Source: Cylicocyclus nassatus (Eukaryota > Nematoda > Chromadorea > Rhabditida > Strongylidae). From it: 64,000 bases of DNA. The notes under the pieces were generated by a model. It saw only the letters and a list, made by a program, of their open reading frames with translations. It was not told the origin of the DNA and did not search any database. Both the position numbers and the translations under genes were made by a program. The stretch covers positions 16,965,676 through 17,029,675 of the forward strand of contig CATQJL010000316.1 in NCBI GenBank assembly GCA_958299035.1. Direction: 5' to 3'. Positions 9,332 to 20,340 of the stretch are shown in pieces (positions within the stretch are counted from its first letter, which is position 1; every line of letters begins with the position of its first letter).

Positions 9332-10016
9332 TTAAAAGATTTGAAAAGGAACAGGCTCACTTTTTGGCAAGATGAATTTGTAGTGAAACTCTATCATATT
9401 ATGATCAGAACTGGCAAAGGGCAAAGTGACTGAGATATCTTCAACTGAGCGAGAATCAGCTAATACCAAGTCCAGAATGGTATCATCACGTGTAAGCCGC
9501 GTAACAAATTGATGGAGATCAAGATTTTCAAAAACATCAAAAAATTTTGAGGCGTTACCACGGCATGAATCTCGACTGTGGAATGGGAGGTTGAAATTAC
9601 CCACAATTAAGACGTCAGAGGTATACGTAGTTAAAGTAGAAATCAAATCAACGAGAATTTCGTCTGAATCGGAGAGGGAGTTAGGAGGGCGGTAGACACA
9701 TATCATGAGCACCTTCACTGCTATACAAGGCTGATATAAATCTATAGCAATGAGCTCGAATTTGCCATGTATATCCACTTCGATTTTTTCACATAGTAGA
9801 GTCGTTCTTACGAGAATGCAAACACCGCCTCCTTTTTTCTTCTTTCTATCACAGCGAAAAATAAGATATGGCAAATCAGCGATAATCTCTGCATCACCTA
9901 CTTTAGGCGACAGAAAGTTTCTGTGATGAAGAAAATGGGCAATGTCGTAATCAGAAAGTGGTGCAAATGCAAGAATTTATTCACTAAAGATCTAGCATTA
10001 AAAAGAAAACAATTAA
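9332..10016 (-). pseudogene. LINE APE-type endonuclease domain
   Basis: Minus-strand reading. LFNARSLVNKF at about 10015-9980 is the N-terminal LN.RSL.NK signature. A FFITETF peptide follows in one frame and is broken by a frameshift near 9925. The long open frame then gives DRKKKKGGGVCILVR, MICVYRPPNSL, VLIVGNFNLP (usually GDFN; here GNFN, so an Asp is replaced by Asn), LDLVLADSRS and FASSDHNMIEF (the SDH catalytic motif). These are the exonuclease-endonuclease-phosphatase landmarks of LINE target nickases. It sits directly upstream of the RT segment, as in an ORF2. Confidence 0.87.
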
Positions 10017-10032
10017 GAAAGTTGCCGTGCGA

Positions 10033-10358
10033 TTCAGCTAGTTTCCTTGTTGCGACAGGGAAGAGACACGACGAGGATATGATGAAGGTTGAGAAGGAGG
10101 CCTGTTAGCATGCGAGAGTGCGTTGGCAGGAACCAACTCACCTTTATATACAACCAGTCTTTCCTCGTAAGCCCTACTCCGATTCATATCCCTTGCTTTC
10201 TCCCTCAACTCACGCTCGAGCTCTTTCTCCCGAGCGTCATGCTTTTTCTGATATAAACTCCTCTGAAATTAGAGGAGTCTCGAAGCATTCTGGCTCGGGA
10301 GAGAGCCGTTACCCAGTGACTTCTTGTGGGTAACTCTACCTTTACCAAGCGGGGTACC
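10033..10358 (-). pseudogene. LINE ORF1 C-terminal remnant
   Basis: Minus-strand reading with an opal/ochre-interrupted frame. The C-terminal part reads QKKHDAREKELERELREKAR, then YEERLVVYKGELVPAN and a Pro/Ser-rich end, terminating at about 10033 just before the endonuclease start. The upstream part (VTHKKSLGNGSLPSQNAS) is in a shifted frame. The charged, helix-prone character and the position ahead of ORF2 suggest an ORF1 (RNA-binding) protein end. No domain is recognisable, so the assignment rests on position. Confidence 0.5.
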
Positions 10359-10360
10359 AA

Positions 10361-10664
10361 GGTTAACAAGCCTTATGTTCCCGCCTTCAGTAACGTCACG
10401 TACGGATTATCGCCTTTATCACCTAATCGCCCATATACTACTTTTTCCTGAAAGTGTTCTGCTTATTTGCTTCATTGAAAACTTCTTACCTGCTTACAGC
10501 AGCAATTTCTTGGCGCGCAAGTCTGCTATTATCAGGCGGATGTTAACGGTGCAAACGAAAGAAGGGAAAACCACAGGCGCTTTTCTGGATTTCCAGTTTT
10601 TCAGAGTACAGAAGCTGTTAAAGGGGTTGGATGTAATACAGCGTTACTGAGTTGCCTGTTCGAA
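10361..10664 (-). repeat. repeat R1 copy 1, left part (possible LINE 5' UTR)
   Basis: About 300 bases nearly identical to 11783-12087. They start GGTTAACAAGCCTTATG and run to GTTGCCTGTTCGAA. The repeat is interrupted at 10664/10665 by a Helitron and resumes at 11174. It abuts the 5' side of the minus-strand LINE, so it may be that LINE's 5' untranslated region. Confidence 0.8.
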
Positions 10665-10695
10665 TCTTATATACAAAGCTGAATGTCTGTTTGTA

Positions 10696-10742
<47 letters not shown>

Positions 10743-11173
10743 ATGTCTGTCTGCGTGTACGTATGTTCCGAATAGAAAATTCCATTTCTGAACCGATCGG
10801 GACCAAACTTGGCACACATACACTTCGGGCCCCGGCGGGGTGGTCAGCATGCTCGATTACCCCCCTCTGCCAAATCCCAGCCCCGTAGCTCAAACTTTGC
10901 AAAAAATCGATAAAATCGATAAAAGTAATGCACGGTTTCGAAAACTAGTATTGTATTCGTAATCGGCATGCTCGATTACACCCCTCTGCCAACTCCCAGC
11001 CCCGTAGCTCAAATTTTGCAAAAAATCGATAAAATCGATATCGATAGACGACGAAAAGTAGCCTATGACACCCGCCGGGGCCCGAAGGGTATGTGTGCCA
11101 AGTTTGGTCCGGATCGGTTAAGAAATGGAATTTTCTATTCGGAACATACGGCGGAGCCGGGTAAGCCAGCTAA
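10665..11173 (+). mobile_element. non-autonomous Helitron with intact empty site in window
   Basis: It begins TCTTATATAC and ends CCAGCTAA, with a CGGC-GGA-GCCG hairpin about 10 bases before the terminal CTAA. Comparison with repeat R1 copy 2 (CGAATAACTG) shows insertion exactly between A and T with no target duplication. Those are the Helitron hallmarks (5' TC, 3' hairpin plus CTRR, A^T target). Inside are a CTGT microsatellite and an internal inverted repeat (about 10757-10840 against 11072-11150). A related copy is at 59878-60199. No Rep/helicase is encoded. Confidence 0.92.
10684..10756 (+). repeat. (CTGT)n microsatellite within Helitron
   Basis: A run of CTGT units with a few changes, near the Helitron 5' end. 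The related Helitron at 59.9 kb has a similar tract in the same position. Confidence 0.9.
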
Positions 11174-11207
11174 TAACTGATAAATGTGGCTGCTGCAAAT
11201 ATACCTA
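11174..11207 (-). repeat. repeat R1 copy 1, right part
   Basis: TAACTGATAAATGTG through AAATATACCT resumes the repeat after the Helitron. It matches 12088-12122. Confidence 0.75.
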
Positions 11208-11782
11208 TGCTTTCTATGCATTTCATTTCCATTTGTTGTAGATCCTGCCAAAAAGACTATGTGGTTTTTGTTGATGAATTTGCTGACGTTTGATTGGGTT
11301 TTACGAGCAGAAAAATAACAGGCTTGAGAATTGAGACCCAAAGAGACCAATGGCATAAGATAAGTGAAAAAGGAGGCGTGAGAGAAGAGATAGAAGACGC
11401 AAAAATCCGTTTATAAGGGCGTAGACCGTATGCTCTGAACGCGGTCGGGACACTATGATGTCTTCCGCAGGTGTTCCGATTTTGTCCGGAATGTGTCGGT
11501 CGGGACACCTGATTTTGTGGCGCACTTTTGTTCCGAAACAAAATCAGGTTCCTGATTTTGTCCCGACACCGATTTCGGGAGTCGCGCAGGCATTCCGTGA
11601 CTACACCTCATTTTGTCCTGCGGGACTCAGTGGCGAATGTCTGAGGAGGTGACGCACTGATAATATACGAGCGGATAGTGTTATCATTGACAGGAAATAC
11701 ACAGCTTAGCAATAAACGAATCATTTTCAATGATGCGCGGCGGAATGAGGTTTGTTGCTTTTCAAACGGTAAAGGCAAAAAA
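11208..11782. other. spacer with locally repeated ATTTTGT motif
   Basis: No gene recognised. Between about 11455 and 11620 the phrase 'gattttgt' recurs on both strands (for example CCTGATTTTGT, ACAAAATCAGG), giving imperfect internal palindromes flanked by GGGACA/TGTCCC. At 11645-11663 the sequence GAGGTGACGCACTGA resembles the 3' end of the Helitron family at 34.5 and 60.2 kb, a possible old end. The rest is unassigned. Confidence 0.35.
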
Positions 11783-12122
11783 GGTTAACAAGCCTTATGC
11801 TCCCGCCTTCAGTAACGTCACGTACGGGTTATCGCCTTTATCACCTAATCGCCCATATACTACTTTTTCCTGAAAGTGTTCTGCTTATTTGCTTCATTGA
11901 AAACTTCTTACCTGCTTACAGCAGCAGTTTCTTGGCGCGCAAGTCTGCTATCATCAGGCAGATGTTAACGGTGCAAACGAAAGAGGGGAAAACCACAGGC
12001 GCTTTTCTGGATTTCCAGTTTTTCAGAGTACAGAAGCTGTTAAAGGGGTTGGATGTAATACAGCGTTACTGAGTTGCCTGTTCGAATAACTGATAAATGT
12101 GCGCAGCTGCAAATATACCTAA
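11783..12122 (-). repeat. repeat R1 copy 2 (uninterrupted)
   Basis: Nearly identical to the split repeat at 10361-10664 plus 11174-11207. It serves as the pre-insertion reference for the Helitron. The open frame inside is shared by both copies but has no recognisable motif. Confidence 0.85.
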
Positions 12123-12425
12123 TAAGGAAAGCTACCTAACTCAGTTTGGCCTTTTGGTAAAAGATATATTTATTCTGAATTAGCTTTAAACGCCGATTCC
12201 AAATATGCTATTTCTAGCTGCCAAGCAGCATTCCGAAGCGAGTTATGGGCTCTTTCCTACGCAAAATTGGCTTACTACTGGACATGAGAAGACTGCCTGT
12301 AGATAGAAAGAAAAAGGTGCTAAGGTATCTAAGGTATCGAAATAGTACAAGTTTAATCTTTTCTTACTAAAAAAAGCACTGTATCAGCACTTATCGTTAA
12401 GTCATTCGTTACTTAATATGCGTAA
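12123..12425. other. unassigned spacer
   Basis: I see no exon, repeat or inverted structure apart from the TAA target copy (12423-12425) of the next element. Confidence 0.3.
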
Positions 12426-13572
12426 AAGGCCGGGCATACATCACGCGATTTCATCGCCTCGCGATTCCCTCGTCAAGAAAACTGTTACGAGTCCATTGCA
12501 TACTGATCATTTTGTCTTTCGGTTGTGATAGTTATTTGAGACGACTAATCGCTAACCCTTCCTTCATACTTCCTTTACTGAAATAGTCGCGATTTGCCCG
12601 AATCTCAGCAATATCGCGTCGCTGACTTCGAACGAGCGACCCGGCCTAATCGCTGAGATTGGAGTTCTTTTCTGAAAGTTTTTATGATCTTAGCTTTTTG
12701 GGCTGCTTTCTTGTTTACTATCTCAAAAACTAGTCAGCATAAAAAACTTAGATTTTTTGCCAGAGTGCGTTGCTTTTCCGTGATTCGTTCCTTTATTTCC
12801 ATTGGCGCTATCCGTGACACAAAATTTCAAAGTCGTGAATTTCCCTCAAACTCCGTCTAAGGGCGTTATTTGACCTGCTGGTGCTGAATATCATGGTTAT
12901 TTTGCGCGATAGCGCCAATTTCTGCGTCTTCCGTGGGCATTCCGTAGTGGGCCAAAATCACGAATTCGCTCTAAACTTGTCGTGGGGGAGGGTTTCTTAA
13001 CGCGGAACATGAGTATCATGATGTTGGCCCAGGGCGACACTTTCTTGCAATCTGTGTCAACCACAACAACAATTAACATTTCTTCTTGGGTCATTTTAGA
13101 TGCAAAAAAGTCTCACAGAGACTTCATCACGGGAAATGAACACAATGTTTGTGACCAGCACATCAAATAAACCCACTGCGCAAAGTTTCAGGTAGGTCTA
13201 CGGCTTTGGCACCTACCATATACTCATCGCAACTCCGCTGTATGTCCCAAAACGCGATGCGAGCATGATTTTTGGTCAGCATGTTGAATAACCGCTCTAG
13301 ACGGAATTCCAGCCAGAGATGCGATGGGGGGAGCCGGGCACAGCAAAAGTGATGGTGGTTTCAGCTACCACCGGCCGGCCAAAAGTGAAGGTGGTAGTGT
13401 CGGACACTCACCTCCCAAAAACGTCGACCGGGGGGGGGGGGGTAGAACGGACGAACAGAGCTATCTTTCTGGGTCGAACTGTGTCCCAGTGGCCCTCTTT
13501 AGGGCGACAGATACGATGAATATTAGAAATATTTGTAAATTTTAGTTATTAAAATTTAAAGTAGACGTCTTT

Positions 13573-14920
13573 AGTAAATGGTGTACTTGGAAGTAAAAGT
13601 TTTTTGGACTGTACGGATGTTATTAAGTGAATTTTGTCATAACAAACTGCGAAGGAATTAGGTCGTCTAGGCAGTAACGGCCTAGAACCAGAATCTTGAA
13701 TGTTAACAGTGAAAAATCATGTGAAATTTCCACTGTTATAAATCTGTTGTTTGAAGATGTCAGCAGTTGCGACTTCATAAATTTTGAAGAGTAAATGATG
13801 CTCTATCAGATAGTGAGAGAATCGAATCGATACGAGAGATAGTCTTTGAAAACCAGAATTCTAAAAATTTACGCCATTTTTGCGTGTTTTTTGACAGTTG
13901 ACAGTTAAACTCATTCTAATATTTGCAAGTGAAAGTGTACGATGTTGAGACTTTATAGGTTTTGTAGAGTAAGGTTTGCCTTATCTGAAATATCTTAGCC
14001 GTTCCGATCCATTGGGACACCTCCGAGATCCAGAGTCTTGAAAAAGCAAGTAAAAAAGCGCTTTTTAAATTTCAACAGCTCATAACTTCTTCAGAACTGC
14101 ATGAATCATGTTGCGACTTCATAGGTTAGATTCTTCTCATCAAGAGCTTTCAGACGATGCGTAACATGTGGGGGTTTAGAACCTCCTACGAATTATGCCC
14201 ATGGGAGGAGCCTTTTCATACCAAAGTCTTTCCCTCCAATACATTAAAGTGGGCTAGGGGGAGATTTTGGTATGAAAAGGCTCCCCCCACGGGCATAATT
14301 CGTAGGAGGTTCTAAACCCTCATAACTTATATATCGTCTGAAAGCTCTTTATGAGAAGAATCTAACCTATGAAGTTGAAACTTGATTCATGCAGTTCTGA
14401 GGAAGTTATGAGCTGTTGAATTTCAAACAGCGCTTTTTAACCTGCTTTTTCAAGACTTCGGATCTCGGAGGTGTTCCAATGGATCGGAACGGCTAAAATA
14501 TATTCAGATAAGGCAAGCCATACTCTATAAAATCGATGAAGTCGCAACATCACACGCTTTCATATTCAAGATTTATATGAGTTTAACTGTCAACTGTCAA
14601 AAAAGCAAAATGGCGTAAATTTTAGAATTCTGGTTTTCAAAGACTATCTCTCGTATCGATTCGATTCTCTCACTATCTGATAGAGCATCATTTACTCTTT
14701 GAAACTTATGAAGTCGCAGCTGCTGACATCTTCAAACAACAGATTTATAACAGTGGAAATTTCGCATGATTTTTCACTATTTAAATATTCAAATTTCTGA
14801 TTCTTGGCCGTTACTGCCTGGATCGATCTACTTTCTTCGTTGTACGTTATAGCAAAATTTGTATAATAAGATCCGTACATTTTTGCTAAGTTTTACTTCC
14901 AAATACACCATTTAATGAAC
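13573..14920. mobile_element. 1.35-kb near-perfect palindrome (foldback element)
   Basis: Arms of about 650 bases mirror around about 14243. Landmarks on both sides are ATGGTGTA/CTTGGAAGTAAAA, GGCAGTAACGGCC, AACAGTGGAAATTTC, CTATCTGATAGAGCATCATTTACTC, GAATTCTGGTTTTCAAAGA, ATTGGAACACCTCCGAGATC, and GAACCTCCTACGAATTATG. It is nested in the 12.4-15.5 kb element. Mismatches and small indels show it is not an assembly mirror. No coding potential beyond chance. Confidence 0.88.
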
Positions 14921-15009
14921 ACGTTTATTTTGAATATATATGCTGCCGTATACATAAATATATGCTTTTAATAATCTTTTTTGCGTTTGTTTTGCTTATT
15001 TTCCTTTTT

Positions 15010-15125
15010 ATCGTCCAGCGAAAAAAATTTTGCTCCAAAAGTAAAGGTGGTCACCCTGTACCAGCTCAAAAGTGAAGGTAGGGGGAGAATCGGCTCCCAC
15101 TATCGCACCTCTGATTCCAGCCAAA
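15010..15125 (+). repeat. short dispersed repeat, inverted copy at 23.3 kb
   Basis: AAAAGTAAAGGTGGTCACC, then AAAAGTGAAGGTAGGGGGAGAAT and TATCGCACCT correspond to the reverse complement of about 23265-23350. A fragment of the same motif (AAAAGTGAAGGTGG) lies at 13345-13400. Confidence 0.6.
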
Positions 15126-15536
15126 TCTATGGTTTCCTCTTACGTGTCCCTACATGATCCCAGATGTCGTTTTATCACGCACAATGATTATGATATTTGG
15201 CAACAGTGGGTCGAAGAACCCCTCTGAATGAGCAGAATCCGCGACTTGTAACAGTGAGGCCCAGATACTGGAATCATGTCAAATTTGTATGTATTTCTGC
15301 GGTTGGAACTGATTCTGGACTACAAAATGAAAATACAAATGAAAAAAACCAAGCCGAATGTGATAAGTTTGAGGAGATATTATGTGCTCAAGTGTGTGGA
15401 TGCACGAATCGCCGCAGAAAGTATGCCCATGAACAAGCGATAGCGATTTAGTCGTCACGATTTCGTCGTTACTTGCAGCAAATCGCGACAACTTAAATCG
15501 CGACGATGAAGTCGCGTGATTATGCCCGGCCCTTAA

Positions 15537-18047
15537 TGCACACTATACACGCTAACTGACGATCTGCAAAACTAGAACCAGCTCATTTCCAGTGATTTCC
15601 CTTGGTTCCTTGTCTTTTTTCTTTTTATTGATTATATGTTAGTCAATAGAACACATTCCCACACTTTGTCAGGCTAGAAAATGTTTCACCGGAAAGCATT
15701 TGAAGCTGATTCAGACTATATATGTCCCTTGCCATAAGGCCGAGCTAAGTTAGATAGCTTCCCATGTAAGTAATAGAAATGAGTCTGTAAAGCAAGGTCT
15801 GTCCATTGGCACTACTGTTCTCAATTTTGGGTTGCAACAGATCTGATGCAGGTACTCTACTTTGAAGTGTTGTCTCCATAGAAAACTTTTTTAAAAGATT
15901 TTTCTATCTTTTGGGAACTTTTTTCTAGTCTCTCATGCATGCATTCGTTTCGGTAGAAGATAAGTACATTCCGATGTTTCATGCTTTCGAAGCAAAATAA
16001 AGAAGCTAAATTTTCTTTTCAACATTTTTTGCTTCAAAATTACTGCCAAAAATGAACTATCACCATCGCCAGTTGACCGCCGTTTCACTTTGTTCCTTTA
16101 TTATCGGCAAAGAAATCTTACTTCATTTTTCGTCAACTGGCCTCTGCATCAGAATTAGTTGATGCTGACACGTTTTTATGCTATAGGCCAATTTACAAAG
16201 CACCGTGTTCAGAAATTATGGTTCAATGATCATTGCGTACGGAGGAAACTTTTGTACATCATGTTCACCCTTGAAAGAAAACTTTTGTAGACCTGTGTGG
16301 TGAATGTGCGAGGATTGGTGCACATAAAAACGTGATTTTTCTCGAAGTAGCTGCGTTGAGAAAGTTTTTTGCAAGAAACCGTAAACTTAAACGTTCAAGT
16401 GCCGTTCAAGACTTTAGCGCAAAGTGATTGCAGGTGTTTGTTCTACACAAAAAGAGTTACAAAGGAGGTCACTTGGTTGAAGTAATGATTGTTTAAATGC
16501 TGTAGACCGACGAAGAGAGCTTTAAACGCTTATCTCAGACATACAGTCTATACTTGAGAAGCATTTCTATGCCAGAAGTTGTGGACTTTTATTTTGCCTA
16601 ATTTGTGTGCATAGAGACTTGCGTAGTAATGATAATCATAGCAAAAGCACATGAAAAATCAATAAAGGACCTGAAAAGAACTGTAAGCCTAGCCTGCTGT
16701 GACTGAACTTCCCTCGTTTTTCAATGATCTTGTCGTCCACAAACCTTCCTTCCTTTTCTTTTCGCACTTTCTCCCAACATTCACTAGTTCAACAAACATA
16801 CTTAGAGTCAGCGCTTTAAGCTCCATTCATCGGTATTCATCAGTTTCAAATTGCTACTTCGACTAAGCAACTTTATTTAGCTAAAGTGCTTGTTAGTAGG
16901 AATCTTGAGCCGTTTTTACTTTTCTCCGCACAAAATCTTGAAATTTCCAAAAATGCAATTTTTCTTACGCTTAGGCTGAAATCGTGAAAAGTGATGCATG
17001 AAATTGATAGCTTAGTACTGCTGGACAATCACAATCCACTACTGCTATCCTGCCACTCTCCAAGCATTATGGTTTCTTAAAATTGAGAAACACTAAGAAA
17101 ACTCACTTTTTGGACTATAAAATTCTTGCTCAAGCTACATGTGCAGTATTGCATATTAAATTGCAAAAGATTCGCTTATAGCTTTGTAATGTACACGGAA
17201 CGATTGTTCTAGTAACCTAGAGATTCAAACTCGGAATTTACCCGAACAAATTCTGTCAACCTAGTGTTTGCTATTACTCATCGAATAACGCTACTCTTGC
17301 GCTGACCAAATTTAATCTTCGCTTTAGCAGCAATGGCCCACCATTTTCCTAAAGCTCATGGGCATTTGTTGCTGAAGATACCTGACCATGTACCCGACGC
17401 TTGCGTCTCTCGTTCGCTTAGAGCAATTCAATAGAATTGTGAAAGCCCCCATTTTTAACATACATAGACTAGATGCAGGCATCATGGATTTTCACGATCA
17501 TCGAAATAATGCTGCACACACGAAAGGTGACGCAACCTAGAATTCTCAAAGAAAGAGAGGAAAGACTTTCACATCACATTTGCATAATAATTGCCTTTGT
17601 GCGTTGTTTTTATGCAGAATGCTCTAACTGCAGTTAAAAGGCGCTGTCGCTAGAAGGCGCATATATGGTCAAAATACCACGGAGGTTTTAATGATATGCA
17701 GACTATCGAGATTGGCCTTCGGAACTTCTGGACAATCCGTTGATAGTAAGTAGCCCATAAATGCCACTCTGCAAATGCTTATCCGCTGCAAATTTGATTT
17801 TTCAAAGAAGAGAAACCTGCAACTGTCATACATTACCTTATGTATTTTAGCGATTGGTTGCTATCCCGCTTCATTTTACCGGTTAGTACGGTCATGTCGA
17901 TTCAATATTTTTGTGGCAAGAACAGTCCTTTGGTCGGGAACACCTCAGGATATGACGAAGTTGCTCAGATATTTGATGAAAGGCTGTACGACAAAGAAGT
18001 TTGTTTCTATCTTCTTATGGCAGTTAAATTGTTATTAAAGGCAGTGG
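15537..18047. other. long stretch without recognised features
   Basis: No homology-bearing exon, inverted repeat or tandem array is seen. Around 17775-17900 a short frame encodes a hydrophobic segment ending at a possible donor (GGTTAGT), but it does not match the phase of the metallopeptidase exon at 21.2 kb. CGCAACCTAGAATT near 17530 recurs at about 40147, a short shared repeat. Confidence 0.4.
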
Positions 18048-18474
18048 GTCGGCAGAATGAGACCCGTGGCAAAACAAGGTCACAGAGTAGGAGCCCCTGA
18101 AACCTATGGGCCAAAGTCTGATCTTTCTCTGCTACTTCTAACCCCCCGAAATTTCAAAGCGAAAGCAGCGCTCATCTCCCGTCCTCTCCGAACCCGCCCA
18201 CCCCATGGACGAGCGATTTCCGCGGTCAGGGCGCCAGGCGCAATGTTGTAAGCATGAGGTCCCGCAACGACTTTGCGTCTTCGCTATAACGCGCTCCGCG
18301 TTCACTCGTCCATGGGGTGGGCAAGTTCGGAGAGGACAGGAGATGAGCGCTGCTTTCGCTTAGATTTCGGGGGTTAGAAGTAGCAGAGAAAGATCGAGCT
18401 CTGGCTCATAGGTTCCATTATGGGGCTCCTGCCATGTGACCTTGTTTTGCCATGGGTCTCATTCTGCCTGAACG
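18048..18474. mobile_element. 425-bp GC-richer foldback element
   Basis: The arms mirror each other: GGCAGAATGAGACCC at the left and GGGTCTCATTCTGCC at the right, with AACAAGGTCAC, GAGATGAGCGCTGCTTTCGC and CCATGGGGTGGGC blocks paired. The loop is at about 18235-18290. No convincing TSD. A MITE-like foldback of unknown superfamily. Confidence 0.75.
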
Positions 18475-18857
18475 ACAAGGTAGTTCTCTGCCGTGGCAAT
18501 TAGTCTTTAAGAAAGTCTGTCCCGCGGCTCTGAGTTATTGCCTTTTTCACTTTTCAAAATGTGTTGCATGATAGAACAAGCTTTCGTCTACAACAAGCTC
18601 CAAAAAAATTTTTTTACAATGCTGCTGGAATGTTGGAACTGTTGGGATTTAAGTGCAGGTGCGTCGCATAACTTAAATCGCATACACTTAGAAAAGCAAA
18701 AAATTTCTGTCTAAAAAAGACGTAGTTATTCTGTTACCCTATTTTGACTATACAGGGTGTCCCAAAAAGATGTGCACTGTTTGATCGCTAATAACTCTCT
18801 TGCTTTCAGGCTTTTTGCCGAGTCTGAGGTACCACTCTTAGAGCGAGGTTCAACTTA

Positions 18858-19390
18858 CAAGGAAACCGTGTTGAGTCGAAGTGGCCTTTCCAGATGGGAC
18901 CCATACTGCCTTGAAGGGTATTAAACGGTGATTCCAAATCTGCCTTCCAAATCTGCCAAGCGCCTCTGGACGCCGAGTTATGACCGTTCTTCGGAACGAA
19001 AAATGAATGCAGAATTTAGGTAAAATTGATTGTTACAATCTTTCCAGCGCTCAGATAAAGCAATGCTAAGTATTAGCATATTGAATAAAATGTATTCATT
19101 GCATAAACAGCTCTGATACTTAACACTGGAGCATTTAAGCAAATATGGTCCATTTTGCTTCAGTTTTGCATTCAATTTTTTGACCTGAAAAACGAGCATA
19201 ACTCGGCATCCATTTTGAAATAACTTATGAAAGACGCACTATATTGAAGCACAAATTTCTTATCCAGAATCAGCGACTCCAGGGGCGCTTGGCAGATTTG
19301 GAAAGCAGATTTGGAATCACCGATTAATGCTCTTCAAAGCAGTATGGGTCTCATCTGGAAAGGCCACTTCGACTCAACACGGTTTCCTTG
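18858..19390. mobile_element. CAAGGAAACCGTG MITE, 3-bp TSD TTA
   Basis: The ends are CAAGGAAACCGTGTTGAGTC and GACTCAACACGGTTTCCTTG, flanked by TTA at 18855-18857 and 19391-19393. The arms contain CAAATCTGCCAAGCGCCTC mirrored at 19285-19310. Removing the element plus one TTA restores the host MITE consensus (CAACTTAGATTT). A sister copy is at 45144-45613. A 3-bp TWA-like duplication points to PIF/Harbinger. It carries a 67-bp extra segment described separately. Confidence 0.88.
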
Positions 19391-19867
19391 TTAGATTTGA
19401 AGTGTGCGAGTTATTGATCGCTTTTCATGACTGTAAGATTAGTGTAGGAACTTTGAGGAGGATTTTGAGCCCTAAAAGCGGTATTCTGCTGGTATTTTGT
19501 CTCAGAAAGAAAGCCAAACAAGCCAGAAACTCTTGAAGTGGGTTTATTAAAGTCGCTGATTCTGGATAAGAAATTTGTGCTTCAATATAGTGCGTCTTTC
19601 ATAAGTTATTTCAAAATTGGGCTGATAACTGTCTTTCCAATGCTCATCGAAAATGTGAATACGCCATCAAGAAAGCTCGAAAAACTGATGAAAAGTCATG
19701 TAATCAAGTCAGCACGCCTGAAAACCTTGTTACACAAATTTTCAGATTTTTTTGAAGTTATTTCATCAAAAGGCCTACTTCACAGTGAGACTGTATGCTG
19801 AATGTTCATACTGTAATCCTACAGTAATGAAGAGTGACTGGTGATTCGCTTCATACTGTAAATCTAA

Positions 19868-20340
19868 CAAGGAGAAGATACTTAGTCGAAAGCACCATCC
19901 AGATGAGACATACATCATCGTGACCTGCTCGGAGCGCTGATTTCAAATCTGGCAAAATCAGCTGCGGAGCGCCTCTGGGTGAGGAGCTATGACCGTTTCA
20001 AGAGCAAAAAATTGAATGGGTAAAGAGAATAAAATTGATTGTTACAACATGTATATTCCGCAGATAGACTCGTTTTAAGTGTAGGTATAACAAACAGATT
20101 TTTCTTTGCGCAGAGTAATCTGACAGACATCACTCTCCCATTCGAGCCCAACTGGAGACTTCTGCGTATGATTTTTTTTTCTTCCCTCGACTTCAAATTT
20201 TCTCCACAAAAACAACCATAACTCGTTGCCCAAAGAGCTCCGCAGCTGATTTTGTCAGATTTGAAATCTGCGCTCGGAGTACTTCACGATGATATATGCC
20301 ATATCTGGATTGGTGCTTTCGACTAAGTATCCTCTCCTTG
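19868..20340. mobile_element. CAAGGAGAAGATAC MITE, diverged sister, TSD TAA
   Basis: The ends are CAAGGAGAAGATACTTAGTC and the inverse at 20321-20340, flanked by TAA at 19865-19867 and 20341-20343. The internal CAGATGAGAC, GCGCCTCTGG and ATAACTCG blocks relate it to the preceding family, but much of the arm differs. It sits in the right arm of the host MITE at the mirror position of the first insertion. Confidence 0.85.

Larger units (their letters stand above)
7285..10360 (-). mobile_element. CR1/Jockey-type LINE, near full-length but frameshifted
   Basis: Read on the minus strand it has an ORF1 C-terminal remnant (10358-10033), an APE-type endonuclease (10016-9332), a reverse transcriptase (9249-7970) and a C-terminal domain (7970-7291). 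Its C-terminal domain aligns with that of the plus-strand LINE at 3.6-5.1 kb. At least three frameshifts and one catalytic-site change make it inactive. The 5' side abuts the repeat at 10361, which may be its 5' UTR. Confidence 0.9.
12426..15533. mobile_element. 3.1-kb TIR element with TAA duplication (GGGCCGGGCATA family)
   Basis: The left end AAGGCCGGGCATACATCACG is matched by the inverted right end at 15510-15533. Inner terminal sequence rich in CGCGATT/AATCGCG repeats follows. Both sides are flanked by TAA (12423-12425, 15534-15536). A short relative with the same ends and TAA flanks is at 32273-32499. The 3-bp TAA duplication suggests PIF/Harbinger-type mobilisation. No transposase is visible, and the interior is largely other repeats, so this is a composite. 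Confidence 0.75.

Noticed and set aside
10652..10902. Long frames on both strands over the CTGT repeat
   Set aside because: Microsatellite translation (repeated LSVC or TDRQ), part of a Helitron. Not a gene.
13324..13545. Frames across the G-run at 13430
   Set aside because: Homopolymer and short repeat sequence. No family resemblance.
17775..17880. Hydrophobic segment that could be the membrane anchor of the metallopeptidase
   Set aside because: Possible donor at 17882 leaves a phase that does not fit exon 21226, and no promoter or start context was evident.
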